DNA of 64,000 nucleotides from Rhizobium anhuiense (GCF_003985145.1 NZ_ML133521.1:496001-560000); one strand, 5' to 3'; shown: positions 34,633 to 43,133, counted from the stretch's first letter. Numbers and translations: made by a program. Notes: generated from the sequence alone by a model not told the origin.

Positions 34633-34662
34633 GGCTTACGTCCCATGCCGGGTTGCGGATCA
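34633..34662 (-). promoter_or_regulatory. ECF (ChrR-partner sigma) promoter upstream of folE
   Basis: On the minus strand TGATCC (34662-34657) and TAAGCC (34638-34633) are 18 bases apart, the -35/-10 arrangement reported for ChrR-controlled sigma factors. It shares TTTTGATCCGC and CGTAA with the sequence before the sigma gene. Confidence 0.7.
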
Positions 34663-34838
34663 AAACTGCCGATCTGCAAAGTAGCGCAACTGTCAGATCG
34701 TTCTGGATACGCTGGTGGTCTGGATTTGGTGAAGAGGTCGTGATTGCGACAGTCGATTTAGCGCGGACCCTGTTGACTTGTTCCGTCGCCTGCAACCAGT
34801 GCTCAGGCCACCTGTCGGATATATTTTGGTATGGCGTT

Positions 34839-35306
34839 TCAGCCGTTCAGCCAAATCAAAGACGCGTTCAGGACGGAAGCAAATCCCACCCATAGCGCAT
34901 AGGGAAAGAAGCAAAGACGCGCGACTCTATCTCTTGCTATCGCAATAAAACCAACGATGAAAATCAGTAGGCAGAGGATAATCGCCAGGCCCAAAGACAT
35001 CGCATGCGCTCCAAAGAACAGTGGTGTCCAAAGCCAGTTCAGGACCATCTGCCCTCCCCAGACCGTCATGGTCCGGCCCTTGGCACCCTCGGTAAGCCAC
35101 GTGCGCCAGCCCGCGAATGCAATCAGGATATAGAGCACGGTCCATGCCGGACCGAAAATCCAATTCGGCGGATTGAAAAACGGCTTGTTCAACGAGGCAT
35201 ACCAAGCCCCTGGTTGAATGGTTAGGCCGATCGCCAGCCCGACCCCGATGACGACAAGGAGAAACAGGCACAGCATCATTGCGCTGGTGGTGCGGTTTGA
35301 GGTCAT
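34839..35306 (-). CDS. tspO: TspO/MBR family protein
   Basis: A 155-residue integral membrane protein with five hydrophobic segments. WYASLNKPFFNPPNWIFGPA, WTVLYILIAFAGWRTWL, QMVLNWLWTPLFFGAH and FFPYALWVGFASVLNASLIW are the aromatic-rich TspO signatures. TspO binds porphyrins and related compounds and modulates photooxidative responses in Rhodobacter. The start is MTSNRTTSA (35306). It lies 61 bases after the lipocalin gene and probably belongs to that transcript. Confidence 0.92.
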   Translation of the reverse strand: MTSNRTTSAMMLCLFLLVVIGVGLAIGLTIQPGAWYASLNKPFFNPPNWIFGPAWTVLYILIAFAGWRTWLTEGAKGRTMTVWGGQMVLNWLWTPLFFGAHAMSLGLAIILCLLIFIVGFIAIARDRVARLCFFPYALWVGFASVLNASLIWLNG

Positions 35307-35367
35307 AGCGCTGTTTTCTCCTGAACATCCGCGCGCGATCGGATATGCGACCGGTCTGTTTCTTTCG

Positions 35368-35898
35368 TCACTGCGGCGGAAACTCAAGCTTGCGAACGTC
35401 ATAGCCGAGTTCGCTCGCCTTCTTTATCATGCCGTGCAACTTGTTTTTCGAGGGAACGTTCCTGGAGTAAATCCACAGGTTCGTCATCGACGGGTTGGCG
35501 CTGATAAACCAGGATTTGTCAGGAGATTTATACAAAACCCAATAGTTGAAAGTGATCAGCCAGGGGTATCGGACCTGCATCTTCGCATTTGTTGTCCCGA
35601 AATCCTGGATGGTCCCGGTGCCGCGGACGGTCTTCAGTCGACCTTGGGGCGTGTCGACTTTACAACCGTCCTCGATGATTATTTCATCTGGCGATTTGCC
35701 TTGTCGGTAGCTCGAATAGCCCGCAACGCAGCCGTCGGTCAGGAACATCGGTGTCCGGCCGACCTCCAGCCATGTCCCGCGATAGTGATCCAGTCCCACT
35801 TTAATCACGTTGGGTGTGGCGTACGCAGCGGCGGCTTCGCCAAGGATGAAGAGCACCGCCAGCAGAAGCCGACCCGCACGATTGAGACAATGTTTCAT
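35368..35898 (-). CDS. lipocalin family protein
   Basis: A 176-residue lipocalin with a Sec signal peptide (LNRAGRLLLAVLFILGEAAA, cleaved near AYA). YRGTWLEVGRTPMF is the GxW motif; GTGTIQDFGTTNAKMQVRYP, YWVLYKSPDKSWFISANPSM and LWIYSRNVPSKNKLHGMI form the barrel. Bacterial lipocalins store or transport lipids at the envelope and are often induced with cfa genes by oxidative stress. It overlaps the upstream membrane-protein stop by four bases. Confidence 0.88.
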   Translation of the reverse strand: MKHCLNRAGRLLLAVLFILGEAAAAYATPNVIKVGLDHYRGTWLEVGRTPMFLTDGCVAGYSSYRQGKSPDEIIIEDGCKVDTPQGRLKTVRGTGTIQDFGTTNAKMQVRYPWLITFNYWVLYKSPDKSWFISANPSMTNLWIYSRNVPSKNKLHGMIKKASELGYDVRKLEFPPQ

Positions 35899-36473
35899 GA
35901 ATACCTCCCCGGTGTAGGGTGCTCAGGCACCGCTGAATAAAGCCTCGACTGGCGTGAAGTTCCCGCATACCGCAGCGTTACGAAGGCCATCAGACTAGCC
36001 ACGGCGAACGCGTTCAAGTTGAGGAGCATCGCAAGGTCTGTTTGCGTCCAAACGTGCAGCGGCGCGCCGATGAAACCCCGCGAAAACACGAAGGCGGCGA
36101 AAATGAGGACAGCCATTCCACGTTGCCACCAATGTTCGTCTTCTCGAAATGAGACTGCAACGAGCATTAAGCAGGCCGCCAGAAACAACTCAGTACCAGA
36201 GGATTGTCCAAAGAGCTTCGTTTCGAACAGAGTGTCAAACGTACCGACCAGCGGAAGCGCGATCCTTGCCGATAGCGGCGAACGCCGGGCTATAAAAGGG
36301 ATCGCCAGAAAGAGCGGCGCTGCGGTTAATGTGCCAAGCGAAGCTGCCACGCCATCACCCACCAAATACCAAATGTATAGCGGGTAAAACGGCTTGTTCA
36401 GGAGGATGACCCAAACGACCGTCACGGAAGCCTTTGTCAATGGATCAAGATTTGCAGGTGCAACTGCCATCAT
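35895..36473 (-). CDS. hypothetical membrane protein in the ChrR regulon
   Basis: A 192-residue protein with about six hydrophobic segments (ASVTVVWVILLNKPFYPLYI, FLAACLMLVAVSF, AVLIFAAFVFSRGFI, LNLNAFAVASLMAFVTLRYA). I do not recognise the family with certainty; position suggests the unknown membrane protein that often accompanies cfa/DUF1295 genes. Start at 36473 (MMAVAPANL) overlaps the methyltransferase stop. It is followed by lipocalin with overlap. Confidence 0.7.
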   Translation of the reverse strand: MMAVAPANLDPLTKASVTVVWVILLNKPFYPLYIWYLVGDGVAASLGTLTAAPLFLAIPFIARRSPLSARIALPLVGTFDTLFETKLFGQSSGTELFLAACLMLVAVSFREDEHWWQRGMAVLIFAAFVFSRGFIGAPLHVWTQTDLAMLLNLNAFAVASLMAFVTLRYAGTSRQSRLYSAVPEHPTPGRYS

Positions 36474-37498
36474 GGTGTTCGCCCCAGAAGGTAGTGGCCG
36501 ACACCCCAGATGTCTCCCCTGTGATGGCCGAACATGCCAGCTGTCGAAAGAAAGAACAGTCTCCAACGGCGCTGCCATAGAGACGCGTCCCGGCCATAGA
36601 TCTGCCTTAAGATTGGCTGGATGCGATCGATGTGCCGATCGAAATTGGCAAGCCAGTCAAGAGAAGTGCGGCGATAATGTATGCCCGACCAGCGCCATTC
36701 CATTTCCACTTGGAACAGATCGCCGAAACGGTGCGGCAGATCATGGGCCGGCATGATGCCGCCGGTGAAGAAGTGCTGGGCGATCCAATCGGCAGGGTCA
36801 GCGCGGTCGAAACGATATGATCGGTCTTTGTGCGTGAAGATGTGCAGGAACAGCTTGCCGTCAGGCTCGATCCAGCGGTGCACCCGCTCTAAAAGCGCCC
36901 GCCAGTTCGACATGTGCTCGAACATTTCCACAGCGACGACGCGGTCATAACGCTGGTCGGCGTCAAAGTTGTTCATGTCGGCGGTGATGACGCTCAGGTT
37001 GGTCAATCCGCGTGCTTCGGCGCGGGCAATGATATGCGCTCGCTGAGAGGCGGAGTTTGATACGGAGGTGACGCGCGAATTCGGGAAATGCGTGGCGAGA
37101 TAGAGCGACAGCGAGCCCCAGCCGCAGCCGAGCTCAAGAATACTCATGCCATCGTCGATGGCGGCGTGGTTCACGGTCTCGGCAAGAGCAAAGGTTTCGG
37201 CCTCGTCAAGCGTCGTGGTATCTGTCGGGTATAGACAGCATGAGTATTTTTTCTGCGCCCCGAGCGCCAGCGCGAAAAACGCGGATGGCACTTCATAATG
37301 TTGGCGGTTGGCCTCGTCAGTATGCGTGGCGACCGGAAAATGCCCCATCGCGTCGACAAAGATCCTCTCGCCCTCAGCTGACGTCGCCGCCAGTCTGCGC
37401 TTGGTGCGGTTGCAGAGGAGCTCGATGCCTGCGAGCGTTATGCTGTCGCTGAGCGGGGCTCGCTCAGCAGTCTTGATAGCGAAAGCCATCACATTCAT
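36470..37498 (-). CDS. cyclopropane-fatty-acyl-phospholipid synthase-like SAM methyltransferase
   Basis: A 342-residue methyltransferase. The SAM-binding motif ILELGCGWGSLSLYLAT, VTSVSNSASQRAHI, YDRVVAVEMFEHMSNWRALL and LFLHIFTHKDRSYRFD follow the Cfa family, but with no N-terminal lipid-binding part and a shorter C-terminus than canonical Cfa (about 400). It would methylate or cyclopropanate membrane lipid acyl chains. It overlaps DUF1295 by four bases and the next gene too. The paralogous full cfa gene exists only as a scar at 38560-38666. Confidence 0.87.
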   Translation of the reverse strand: MNVMAFAIKTAERAPLSDSITLAGIELLCNRTKRRLAATSAEGERIFVDAMGHFPVATHTDEANRQHYEVPSAFFALALGAQKKYSCCLYPTDTTTLDEAETFALAETVNHAAIDDGMSILELGCGWGSLSLYLATHFPNSRVTSVSNSASQRAHIIARAEARGLTNLSVITADMNNFDADQRYDRVVAVEMFEHMSNWRALLERVHRWIEPDGKLFLHIFTHKDRSYRFDRADPADWIAQHFFTGGIMPAHDLPHRFGDLFQVEMEWRWSGIHYRRTSLDWLANFDRHIDRIQPILRQIYGRDASLWQRRWRLFFLSTAGMFGHHRGDIWGVGHYLLGRTP

Positions 37499-38295
37499 CG
37501 CTCATCTCCTTGTGGGCGCTGTCTTCGAGGTGCTGGGAAAAAGGCGTTGACGCGGGTCTGTAGGTCGCGGAACTTTTCGCCGCGCGAGCGCAGCATGTGC
37601 TCTTCGAGTGGGGGGATGCCGGAGACATGAACGAGCAGCCAATACATCAGCAGTGGTGCGAGGATCGACAGCCAGCTCGAGATTGGCGCCGCAATCGCGA
37701 AAAGTGGCCAGCAACACCAGAAGAGCCATTCGAAGAAATAGTTGGGGTGGCGCGAATAGCGCCATAGGCCTGCTTCGCAGACCTCTGTCTTCGCCTGTGG
37801 TGTTTTCCGGAAGCGCGCCAGCTGCACGTCGGCGATCGCCTCGCCAACCAGCGCTACAGCAGCGATCAAGGCTGCGATCCCATCAGCGAAACCTGGGAAC
37901 GCCATCCCATTGTTCGCTGCGAGATAGACCGCCAGCACGAGCACGAATGCCGCTAGCGCCTGGATCTGGAGAAAGAGGAATAGTCGCCACGCACCGCTAT
38001 CACCCCACTCTGCTATAAGTCTTGCATAACGGGGGTCTTCGCTACCGCCTCTGGTACGTGAACCGATATGGCCGCCGAGCCTCAGTGCCCATGCGGCGAT
38101 GATAGTCATGAGGGCGATGCGACGATCAAGGTCCCCATTCGAAAAAAGCGCTGCGGTCATACCGCCGACGCCTACCGCGGCGGACCAGATCGTGTCGATC
38201 CAGCCGCTCAAGCTCGTGACACGCTGAATTGCCCAGGCGATTACCATCGCAAGCGACAATAGGATCGCGATGAGAACTAAAAGAGACAAATCCAT
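37495..38295 (-). CDS. DUF1295 membrane protein (steroid 5-alpha-reductase-like)
   Basis: A 266-residue integral membrane protein of the DUF1295 family: TSLSGWIDTIWSAAVGVGG, HIGSRTRGGSEDPRYARLIA, FRKTPQAKTEVCEAGLWRYS, RHPNYFFEWLFWCCWPLFAI and PPLEEHMLRSRGEKFRDLQ. The RHPNYFxE motif is shared with isoprenylcysteine methyltransferases and 5-alpha reductases. Members accompany cfa genes and may reduce or modify lipid double bonds. MDLSLL (38295) or MEKTM four codons upstream could be the start. First gene of the minus-strand operon. Confidence 0.9.
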   Translation of the reverse strand: MDLSLLVLIAILLSLAMVIAWAIQRVTSLSGWIDTIWSAAVGVGGMTAALFSNGDLDRRIALMTIIAAWALRLGGHIGSRTRGGSEDPRYARLIAEWGDSGAWRLFLFLQIQALAAFVLVLAVYLAANNGMAFPGFADGIAALIAAVALVGEAIADVQLARFRKTPQAKTEVCEAGLWRYSRHPNYFFEWLFWCCWPLFAIAAPISSWLSILAPLLMYWLLVHVSGIPPLEEHMLRSRGEKFRDLQTRVNAFFPAPRRQRPQGDER

Positions 38296-38482
38296 CGTTT
38301 TTTCCATCGGGGTGGATTGCTAACGAGTTTCTCTACGGCCTTGCACACCGATCAGTTTTCCCCCGGGCCGCGAAAATTCTCAAAAAATTGTGCGGCCAGC
38401 AAAACTAACCTGAGTTCCTCCTCGTAGAGGCGGTCTGAAAACCATGCATCAGGGTCGGCAACCGCTCACACCGAGAGGCTAT

Positions 38483-38666
38483 ATGGAATTTGATAGTCGG
38501 AACGCTGGCGGACGGCGCCGGAATATAGCCGTCGTTGGAACCGACATCTCAGGGCTTTCGGCACGAGCGCTTCGAACGGCTCTGGAATTATTACCTTAGT
38601 TACTGCCAGGCTGGTTTTGAGGAAGGAAGCATCGACGTCGGCCTTTACACGATCGAACATGCTTGA
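38483..38666 (+). pseudogene. deletion scar joining amine-oxidase start to cfa end
   Basis: An ATG at 38483 opens a frame with RRRNIAVVGTDISGLS, the start of an FAD-dependent amine oxidase. At about 38558 it is followed, in the +1 frame, by HERFERLWNYYLSYCQAGFE and EGSIDVGLYTIEHA with a stop at 38664-38666, the C-terminus of a full-length cyclopropane-fatty-acid synthase. In related clusters these two genes are separated by DUF1365. The deletion removed nearly both genes and whatever lay between. Confidence 0.75.
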
Positions 38667-38689
38667 ATCGCACCTTGAGGAGAAACGGA

Positions 38690-39061
38690 ATGAACCCGAT
38701 GATGCCGATGGTCGCAGTTTTAGCTATTGGGGCTGCAAGCATGGCGGGGGCTGCTGACATCAGCGGTCAGTGGGCGCGCGGAGACGGAAACGCAAAGGTG
38801 AAGATCGCGCCTTGCGGTTCGGATGTCTGCGCTGTCAACACCTGGATCAAGCCGGGGACGCCGAAGGAGAAGGAAGGCGACAAGCTTGTGATGTCGATAA
38901 AACCAGACGCCGAGGGTAGCTATTCGGGCACTGCTTTCGATCCGCAGCGTAACTTGAGCTACAAGCTGACGGTAACCGTCGACGGCAACAGGATGACCAC
39001 GAAAGGCTGTGTGGTCGCTGGTTTGCTTTGCAAAGCTATGGACTGGACGCGCATTGACTGA
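38690..39061 (+). CDS. DUF2147 family periplasmic protein
   Basis: A 123-residue secreted protein. Signal peptide MMPMVAVLAIGAASMAGAA precedes DISGQWARGDGNAKVKIAPC, GSDVCAVNTWIKPGTPKEKE, YSGTAFDPQRNLSYKLTVTV and CVVAGLLCKAMDWTRI, the DUF2147 pattern. The start MNPMMPM (38690) follows GGAGAAACGG. It lies ahead of DUF2177 and is probably under the same stress sigma. Function unknown. Confidence 0.85.
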   Translation: MNPMMPMVAVLAIGAASMAGAADISGQWARGDGNAKVKIAPCGSDVCAVNTWIKPGTPKEKEGDKLVMSIKPDAEGSYSGTAFDPQRNLSYKLTVTVDGNRMTTKGCVVAGLLCKAMDWTRID

Positions 39062-39088
39062 GGCGCAGGATTTGCAAGGAGAAAAAAT

Positions 39089-39511
39089 GTGAAAACCTAT
39101 ATTGTCGCTTATCTTGCAACGCTGATTGTTTTCGTAGCGATTGATTTCGTATGGCTTGGCAGCATGGCAGATCGCCTTTATCGCCCGACTTTGGGCGAAA
39201 TTCTGGCCCCTGAATTCAGGCTGGCTCCAGCCGTCGCCTTTTACCTCACCTACGCGGCCGGACTGACGTTTCTGGCTGTCAGGGCAGGCTTGATGTCTGG
39301 CTCCGTGGTCACGGCCGCACTATACGGCGCGGCCGTTGGCTTCACAGCGTACGCAACCTACGACTTGACAAACCAATCGACGCTTAAAAATTGGTCGACG
39401 ACTTTAACGATGGCCGATTTGCTTTGGGGTAGCGCCTTATCGGCTGTTTCAGCCGGCGCAGCTTTTTGGATTACGCAGCGAGTTGTGGGAACACTGGATA
39501 AGATGTGGTGA
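39089..39511 (+). CDS. DUF2177 family membrane protein
   Basis: A 140-residue protein with four hydrophobic segments: IVAYLATLIVFVAIDFVWLG, PAVAFYLTYAAGLTFLAVRA, AVGFTAYATYDLTNQSTLKN (the conserved signature) and WGSALSAVSAGAAFWI. DUF2177 genes commonly neighbour ChrR-type sigma operons. GTG at 39089 follows AAGGAG. It starts 27 bases after DUF2147. Function unknown. Confidence 0.88.
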   Translation: MKTYIVAYLATLIVFVAIDFVWLGSMADRLYRPTLGEILAPEFRLAPAVAFYLTYAAGLTFLAVRAGLMSGSVVTAALYGAAVGFTAYATYDLTNQSTLKNWSTTLTMADLLWGSALSAVSAGAAFWITQRVVGTLDKMW

Positions 39512-39582
39512 GGTTCCGTAGGGGATATCTGACTTCGCATCGGCAGATGATCCGTAGCGTGTTTAAATTATTCACGTCGCTT

Positions 39583-39614
39583 TTTTGATCCGCTCAGGTT
39601 CGCACGCGTAATTC
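39583..39614 (+). promoter_or_regulatory. putative autoregulated ECF promoter before the sigma gene
   Basis: TTTTGATCCGC and CGTAA recur here with a 13-base middle, against 14 in the folE promoter. As hexamers this is TGATCC (39586-39591), 17 bases, TAATTC (39609-39614). Confidence 0.6.
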
Positions 39615-39739
39615 AGGTCATGAACATGCAATTACCGCTCCGATCCGGATTACGTCGAGGGAACTGTGCTAAGGCAGTCGCCTGGCGCACGCCGGGTTTG
39701 GAACGAAAGGTCGGCGCCTTGGGGGAAGAGAAGCAAAAA

Positions 39740-40294
39740 TTGGATGCCGCGCGGATCAATTCATTGATGTCGGCCGTGGGAAAGTCGCGCGACATCGACT
39801 CATTCGAAATTCTGTACAGGCACTTTTGCCCGCGCGTCCGCTCTTACATGGTCCGTCTGACGAGAGGCAATCGCATACTCGCTGAGGAACTGACCCAGGA
39901 AACCATGATGCGCGTCTGGAATAAGGCGGCGCTGTTCGATTCATCAAAAGCGCAGGCATCGACCTGGATATTTGCGATTGCGAGAAATCAAATGATCGAT
40001 GCTGCCCGCAAAGGTGCCCATCCGGAATTCGACATTAACGACCCCGCGTTTGTGCCAGATGAGATGGAAGCAGCTGACGTCAAGATACAGCGGCAACAGA
40101 ACGCGCAGGAGCTGCATAATGCAATGCTCACATTGAAACAGAAGTACGTGGAAGTCCTTCGGATGTCGTTCTTCGACGGTCTGACCCACACAATGATAGC
40201 AGAAAAACTAAACCTCCCACTTGGAACGGTAAAATCGAGGATACGGCTTGCATGCGAGAAATTGCGGATGGCGATTCAGGACGATGCCAAATGA
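39740..40294 (+). CDS. ECF sigma factor, ChrR-controlled (RpoE/ECF11 type)
   Basis: An ECF sigma factor. Region 2: FEILYRHFCPRVRSYMVRLT, then AEELTQETMMRVWNKAALFD and ASTWIFAIARNQMIDAAR. Region 4: LTLKQKYVEVLRMSFFDGLT, MIAEKLNLPLGTVKSRIRLA. The start is uncertain: TTG 39740 behind GGGGGAAGAGAAG gives a normal length of 184 residues; ATG 39767 is possible, while the frame extends to ATG 39620 near the predicted transcription start. It overlaps the anti-sigma gene as ATGA. By homology it is activated by singlet oxygen. Confidence 0.9.
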   Translation: MDAARINSLMSAVGKSRDIDSFEILYRHFCPRVRSYMVRLTRGNRILAEELTQETMMRVWNKAALFDSSKAQASTWIFAIARNQMIDAARKGAHPEFDINDPAFVPDEMEAADVKIQRQQNAQELHNAMLTLKQKYVEVLRMSFFDGLTHTMIAEKLNLPLGTVKSRIRLACEKLRMAIQDDAK

Positions 40295-40944
40295 TTGAAC
40301 ACCATCTGGATGACGATATGCTCCTGCACTACTCCGCCGGGACTCTGGCGGAGGGTTGGAGCGTCGCAGTTGCGACCCACCTCGCACTTTGCCCATTATG
40401 CCGCGCAAGTCTTGCGATGCTCGAAAACGTTGGGGGCTACTTTCTCGAATCCGAAGACGCAGGCGAAGACGACGTGACAGCAAGCTGGCAAAGCCTCCGA
40501 GCGACGATTGAAGCTGGTGAGATCGAGAAAGTGGTGCCAATCAAGAAGCACACGGCCGCCAACAACATTTACCCCGAGCCCCTGAGGTCTTACATAGAGC
40601 GAGCTGGCGGGTTGAGGTGGCGCAGACTGGGCCGCGGCGCAGCGCAGATGATTATACCGACCGACGACAATACGACGACCGTTCGATTGCTGAAGATTCC
40701 TGCCGGTCAGCCCGTTCCGGAACATTCCCACGACGGCTCCGAACTGACGCTTGTTCTCGATGGCAGCTTCAGCGATGAAGTCTCGACGTTCGCGCGAGGC
40801 GACGTCGAAATGGCAGATGGCGATCTCATGCATCAGCCACGTGCCAGCGCCGGAAAAGACTGCATTTGTATTGCCGTCACTGACGCGCCTTTGCGCTTCA
40901 AAAGCAGGTTTGTGCGCTGGCTGCAACCTCTGTTGGGCATCTGA
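40291..40944 (+). CDS. chrR: ChrR family zinc anti-sigma factor
   Basis: A 217-residue ChrR. The N-terminal anti-sigma domain holds His5, His30, Cys34 and Cys37, with the spacing of the Rhodobacter zinc ligands (25, 4, 3). The C-terminal cupin has His145, His147, Glu151 and His181 (PVPEHSHDGSELTLVLDGSF), again with the family spacing (2, 4, 30). It sequesters the sigma factor until singlet oxygen triggers its turnover. It overlaps the sigma gene by four bases. All ligands are intact. Confidence 0.95.
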   Translation: MIEHHLDDDMLLHYSAGTLAEGWSVAVATHLALCPLCRASLAMLENVGGYFLESEDAGEDDVTASWQSLRATIEAGEIEKVVPIKKHTAANNIYPEPLRSYIERAGGLRWRRLGRGAAQMIIPTDDNTTTVRLLKIPAGQPVPEHSHDGSELTLVLDGSFSDEVSTFARGDVEMADGDLMHQPRASAGKDCICIAVTDAPLRFKSRFVRWLQPLLGI

Positions 40945-41051
40945 TGGTCAATAGAAATCACGACGCCGAGAAGCGCACAGTAAGGCGCCTTTGAACTGTA
41001 AATATCTGAAATCTCGATCTTGCTTTAAAATACTAGACCAATTTCCGAGAA

Positions 41052-41429
41052 CGCAGCCAACTCCAAGGATCACACGAAACTCGTCGCCGCTGTAAAGGCT
41101 GCGGGTTTGGTTTCAGCGTTTAAAGGCAAAGGACCTTTCACAGTCTTCGCGTGCACCAAGGAAGCGTTCGAAGCGCTCCGAGGGCACGGTGGAAACGCTT
41201 CCAAAGCCGGAGAATGAGGCTCGACTTGTAAAGCTGCTGACCTGCCACGTGATTGGTACCGATGCCATGTCGAGCACGGTCGGCGGCTATGTGTTCAGGG
41301 CCAAGGAAGCATGGGCAAGATCACCCTTACTGACAACCTAGGGGTAGTGCTACTGTGACGGTCGCTGATGTCAAGCAGTCGAATGGCGTCAACCATGTCA
41401 TCGATAAGGTGCGTCTGCCGAAAATGTAG
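41052..41429 (+). pseudogene. fasciclin domain gene, multiply frameshifted
   Basis: Successive frames give the fasciclin/FAS1 pattern: NSKDHTKLVAAVKAAGLVSA, FKGKGPFTVFACTKEAFEAL, GTVETLPKPENEARLVKLLT, CHVIGTDAMSS, then SATVTVADVKQSNGVNHVID and KVRLPKM with a stop at 41427-41429. At least three shifts and a missing signal peptide make it non-functional. Secreted FAS1 proteins often lie next to ChrR-sigma genes. Confidence 0.8.
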
Positions 41430-41468
41430 ATAGGGGACGCTGTGGCGTCCCGGCTTTCTATTGCAAGA

Positions 41469-41666
41469 TCAGTCGATTGACGTGTCTGGCGTTTCTTCAA
41501 TATCTGATTGCCATCCGAGTTCCATGCATAACTTTTCTCCAGCAGTCACCCCTGTCCGGAGGTCTTGAAAGGGGCCTTCAAGAATTGTGGTTTTGCCACG
41601 AAAGATCACAATGACATTTTTAATCACCGGATCGTAGAAAACCGTCATTCCATACTCATAATTCAC
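41469..41666 (-). CDS. small hypothetical protein, 65 aa
   Basis: GTG at 41666 follows AAGGAG. The frame reads MNYEYGMTVFYDPVIKNVIV, IFRGKTTILEGPFQDLRTGV and TAGEKLCMELGWQSDIEETP. It looks like a compact beta/alpha protein, acidic at the end. I recall similar rhizobial proteins but no function. It is isolated between the fasciclin remnant and a long gene-poor stretch. Confidence 0.5.
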   Translation of the reverse strand: MNYEYGMTVFYDPVIKNVIVIFRGKTTILEGPFQDLRTGVTAGEKLCMELGWQSDIEETPDTSID

Positions 41667-41699
41667 GATCTGCTCCTTCCCTGACTTAACAGGGGCCGG

Positions 41700-43133
41700 C
41701 GGATGCCGCGCCGACCCCCTGCAGGCCTCACTCTGGTCCGCATCAGCTCCTGGGGTGCGGAGCCGGTCCGATCGCGGGTAGGACTTCCGCTCGGAACAGA
41801 TGTTTTACGTCAAACAACTCCGGCAGATCAGAACCGTTTCAACTCTGTTGACGATACCAGCAATTTCATTTCTGTGGCGCTCAACGCCGGATTATCTCAT
41901 TGCTTCACTGGCGGATAAAAAGTGTGGAAGCCTGAACAGGTCTTGTCCCACAGACGCTAGCACCAAAAGAACAAAAGAGGAGGAACCCGAGGGCAGTGGC
42001 CGGCACAGGATCGTGGGCTTGGCGCAACAGAGCGTCTTGTCGCCAACATAGCCTAGACCATAGTTCCCTCGTCCTGGCTGGCCATCTACGGTTCAGCGAA
42101 GCTGGTGACCGGGGCGAGTCCGGCGCTTGATGCCAAACCACCGCGTCTAACGCGGAAGCGTTCGCTTGCACACGTTGGTCGTACGGCGAACGGCCGTCCA
42201 TGCGGACAGCGTGTAAGTAGTCACCGAGTTTCCAAAGCGCCTTCTTGCCCCGCCACCAAGCTCACAGGCGTAAAACAAACGTGGTGTGGCATGGTGAAGA
42301 ATTGTGTCGCTGTCCAAACCAAGCGCTTTGAGACCTTCCCTCATCTTTGGGAGCCTCGGACTGGTGCCCTCGCCGAAGCGATTGTTGATACGACGCGAAA
42401 AATGCATTGCCTGCGTTCGCTGGACCGCCCGGCCAAGTTGTCGTCGAAAATCTGACGGACGAAGTGCCCCGAGTCGCAATGGTTAGCAAGGAAATAAGGG
42501 TTAATGAATCCTTAAACCCTAGTGGGCTGGAGATGAGCGCCTTCTGTGCGGCAGCAAGGGCTCTAGGAGCTTCTAAAAAGTTGCGACCTCGCAACTTTTT
42601 CAACGGAAGAAAGAGAGCACCAATCCGCAACGATGATACACCGACAGAAAGTTGCGGTGTAAGCGAAATTCCGCCGGCTTTGACGGACGACATCAAGAGA
42701 GAGCATGTTGCCCTTTGCAAAGTTGCGACCTCGCAACCTTAGTCCTGAAGGAGCCGGGCGACACTGCAAATCCCGTTTTCGGTTTTTTCCAATTTACACA
42801 GTTTCCGGCTCCTAATTCAATGTCGTCCGGGGATGAGAGGCTAGGGAGTTGCAATGGATGCATCGCCTAAATGCGCGTTGTCTAGCAGCATCTGCGTGCG
42901 CTGATCCTCGAACTCGGCAAGGGTTTTTCGTTCGTCGGAAGAAGAGCGGCATAGGACGGTATTTCCAAAGGTGAAATCGGGGTCATGGCGCCCCAACATC
43001 GTCAATCATCAAGCGTTCCATGGTCGGGCGCCGAGATAAAGCACGCCGCCATGAACACCTCTGGCGCCTTGCAGCGGTTCAGGGCATCCTATGATGGCTG
43101 AAAATTGTGTTTATGGCAGTTGGAGGATTGCCG
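41700..43133. other. 1.4-kb gene-poor region with repeated palindromes
   Basis: No frame here has both a credible start and a recognised family. A minus-strand stretch near 42060-42360 (LKALGLDSDTILHHATPRLF, then in another frame LHAVRMDGRSPYDQRVQANA) has protein-like texture with a frameshift and may be a decayed gene of unknown family. Repeated AAAGTTGCG motifs occur at 42577-42740. Confidence 0.35.
42575..42740. repeat. palindromic AAAGTTGCG repeats
   Basis: AAAAAGTTGCGA and TCGCAACTTTTT form a perfect 12-bp inverted repeat (42575-42600). The same core, AAAGTTGCGACCTCGCAAC, returns at 42719-42737, with a half copy AAAGTTGCG near 42649. The first copy, with its T-run, could also terminate transcription. 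Confidence 0.6.

Noticed and set aside
42060-42480. Minus-strand frames reminiscent of a RES-domain or plasmid protein
   Set aside because: The similarity is impressionistic, frames are broken, and no diagnostic residues could be aligned.
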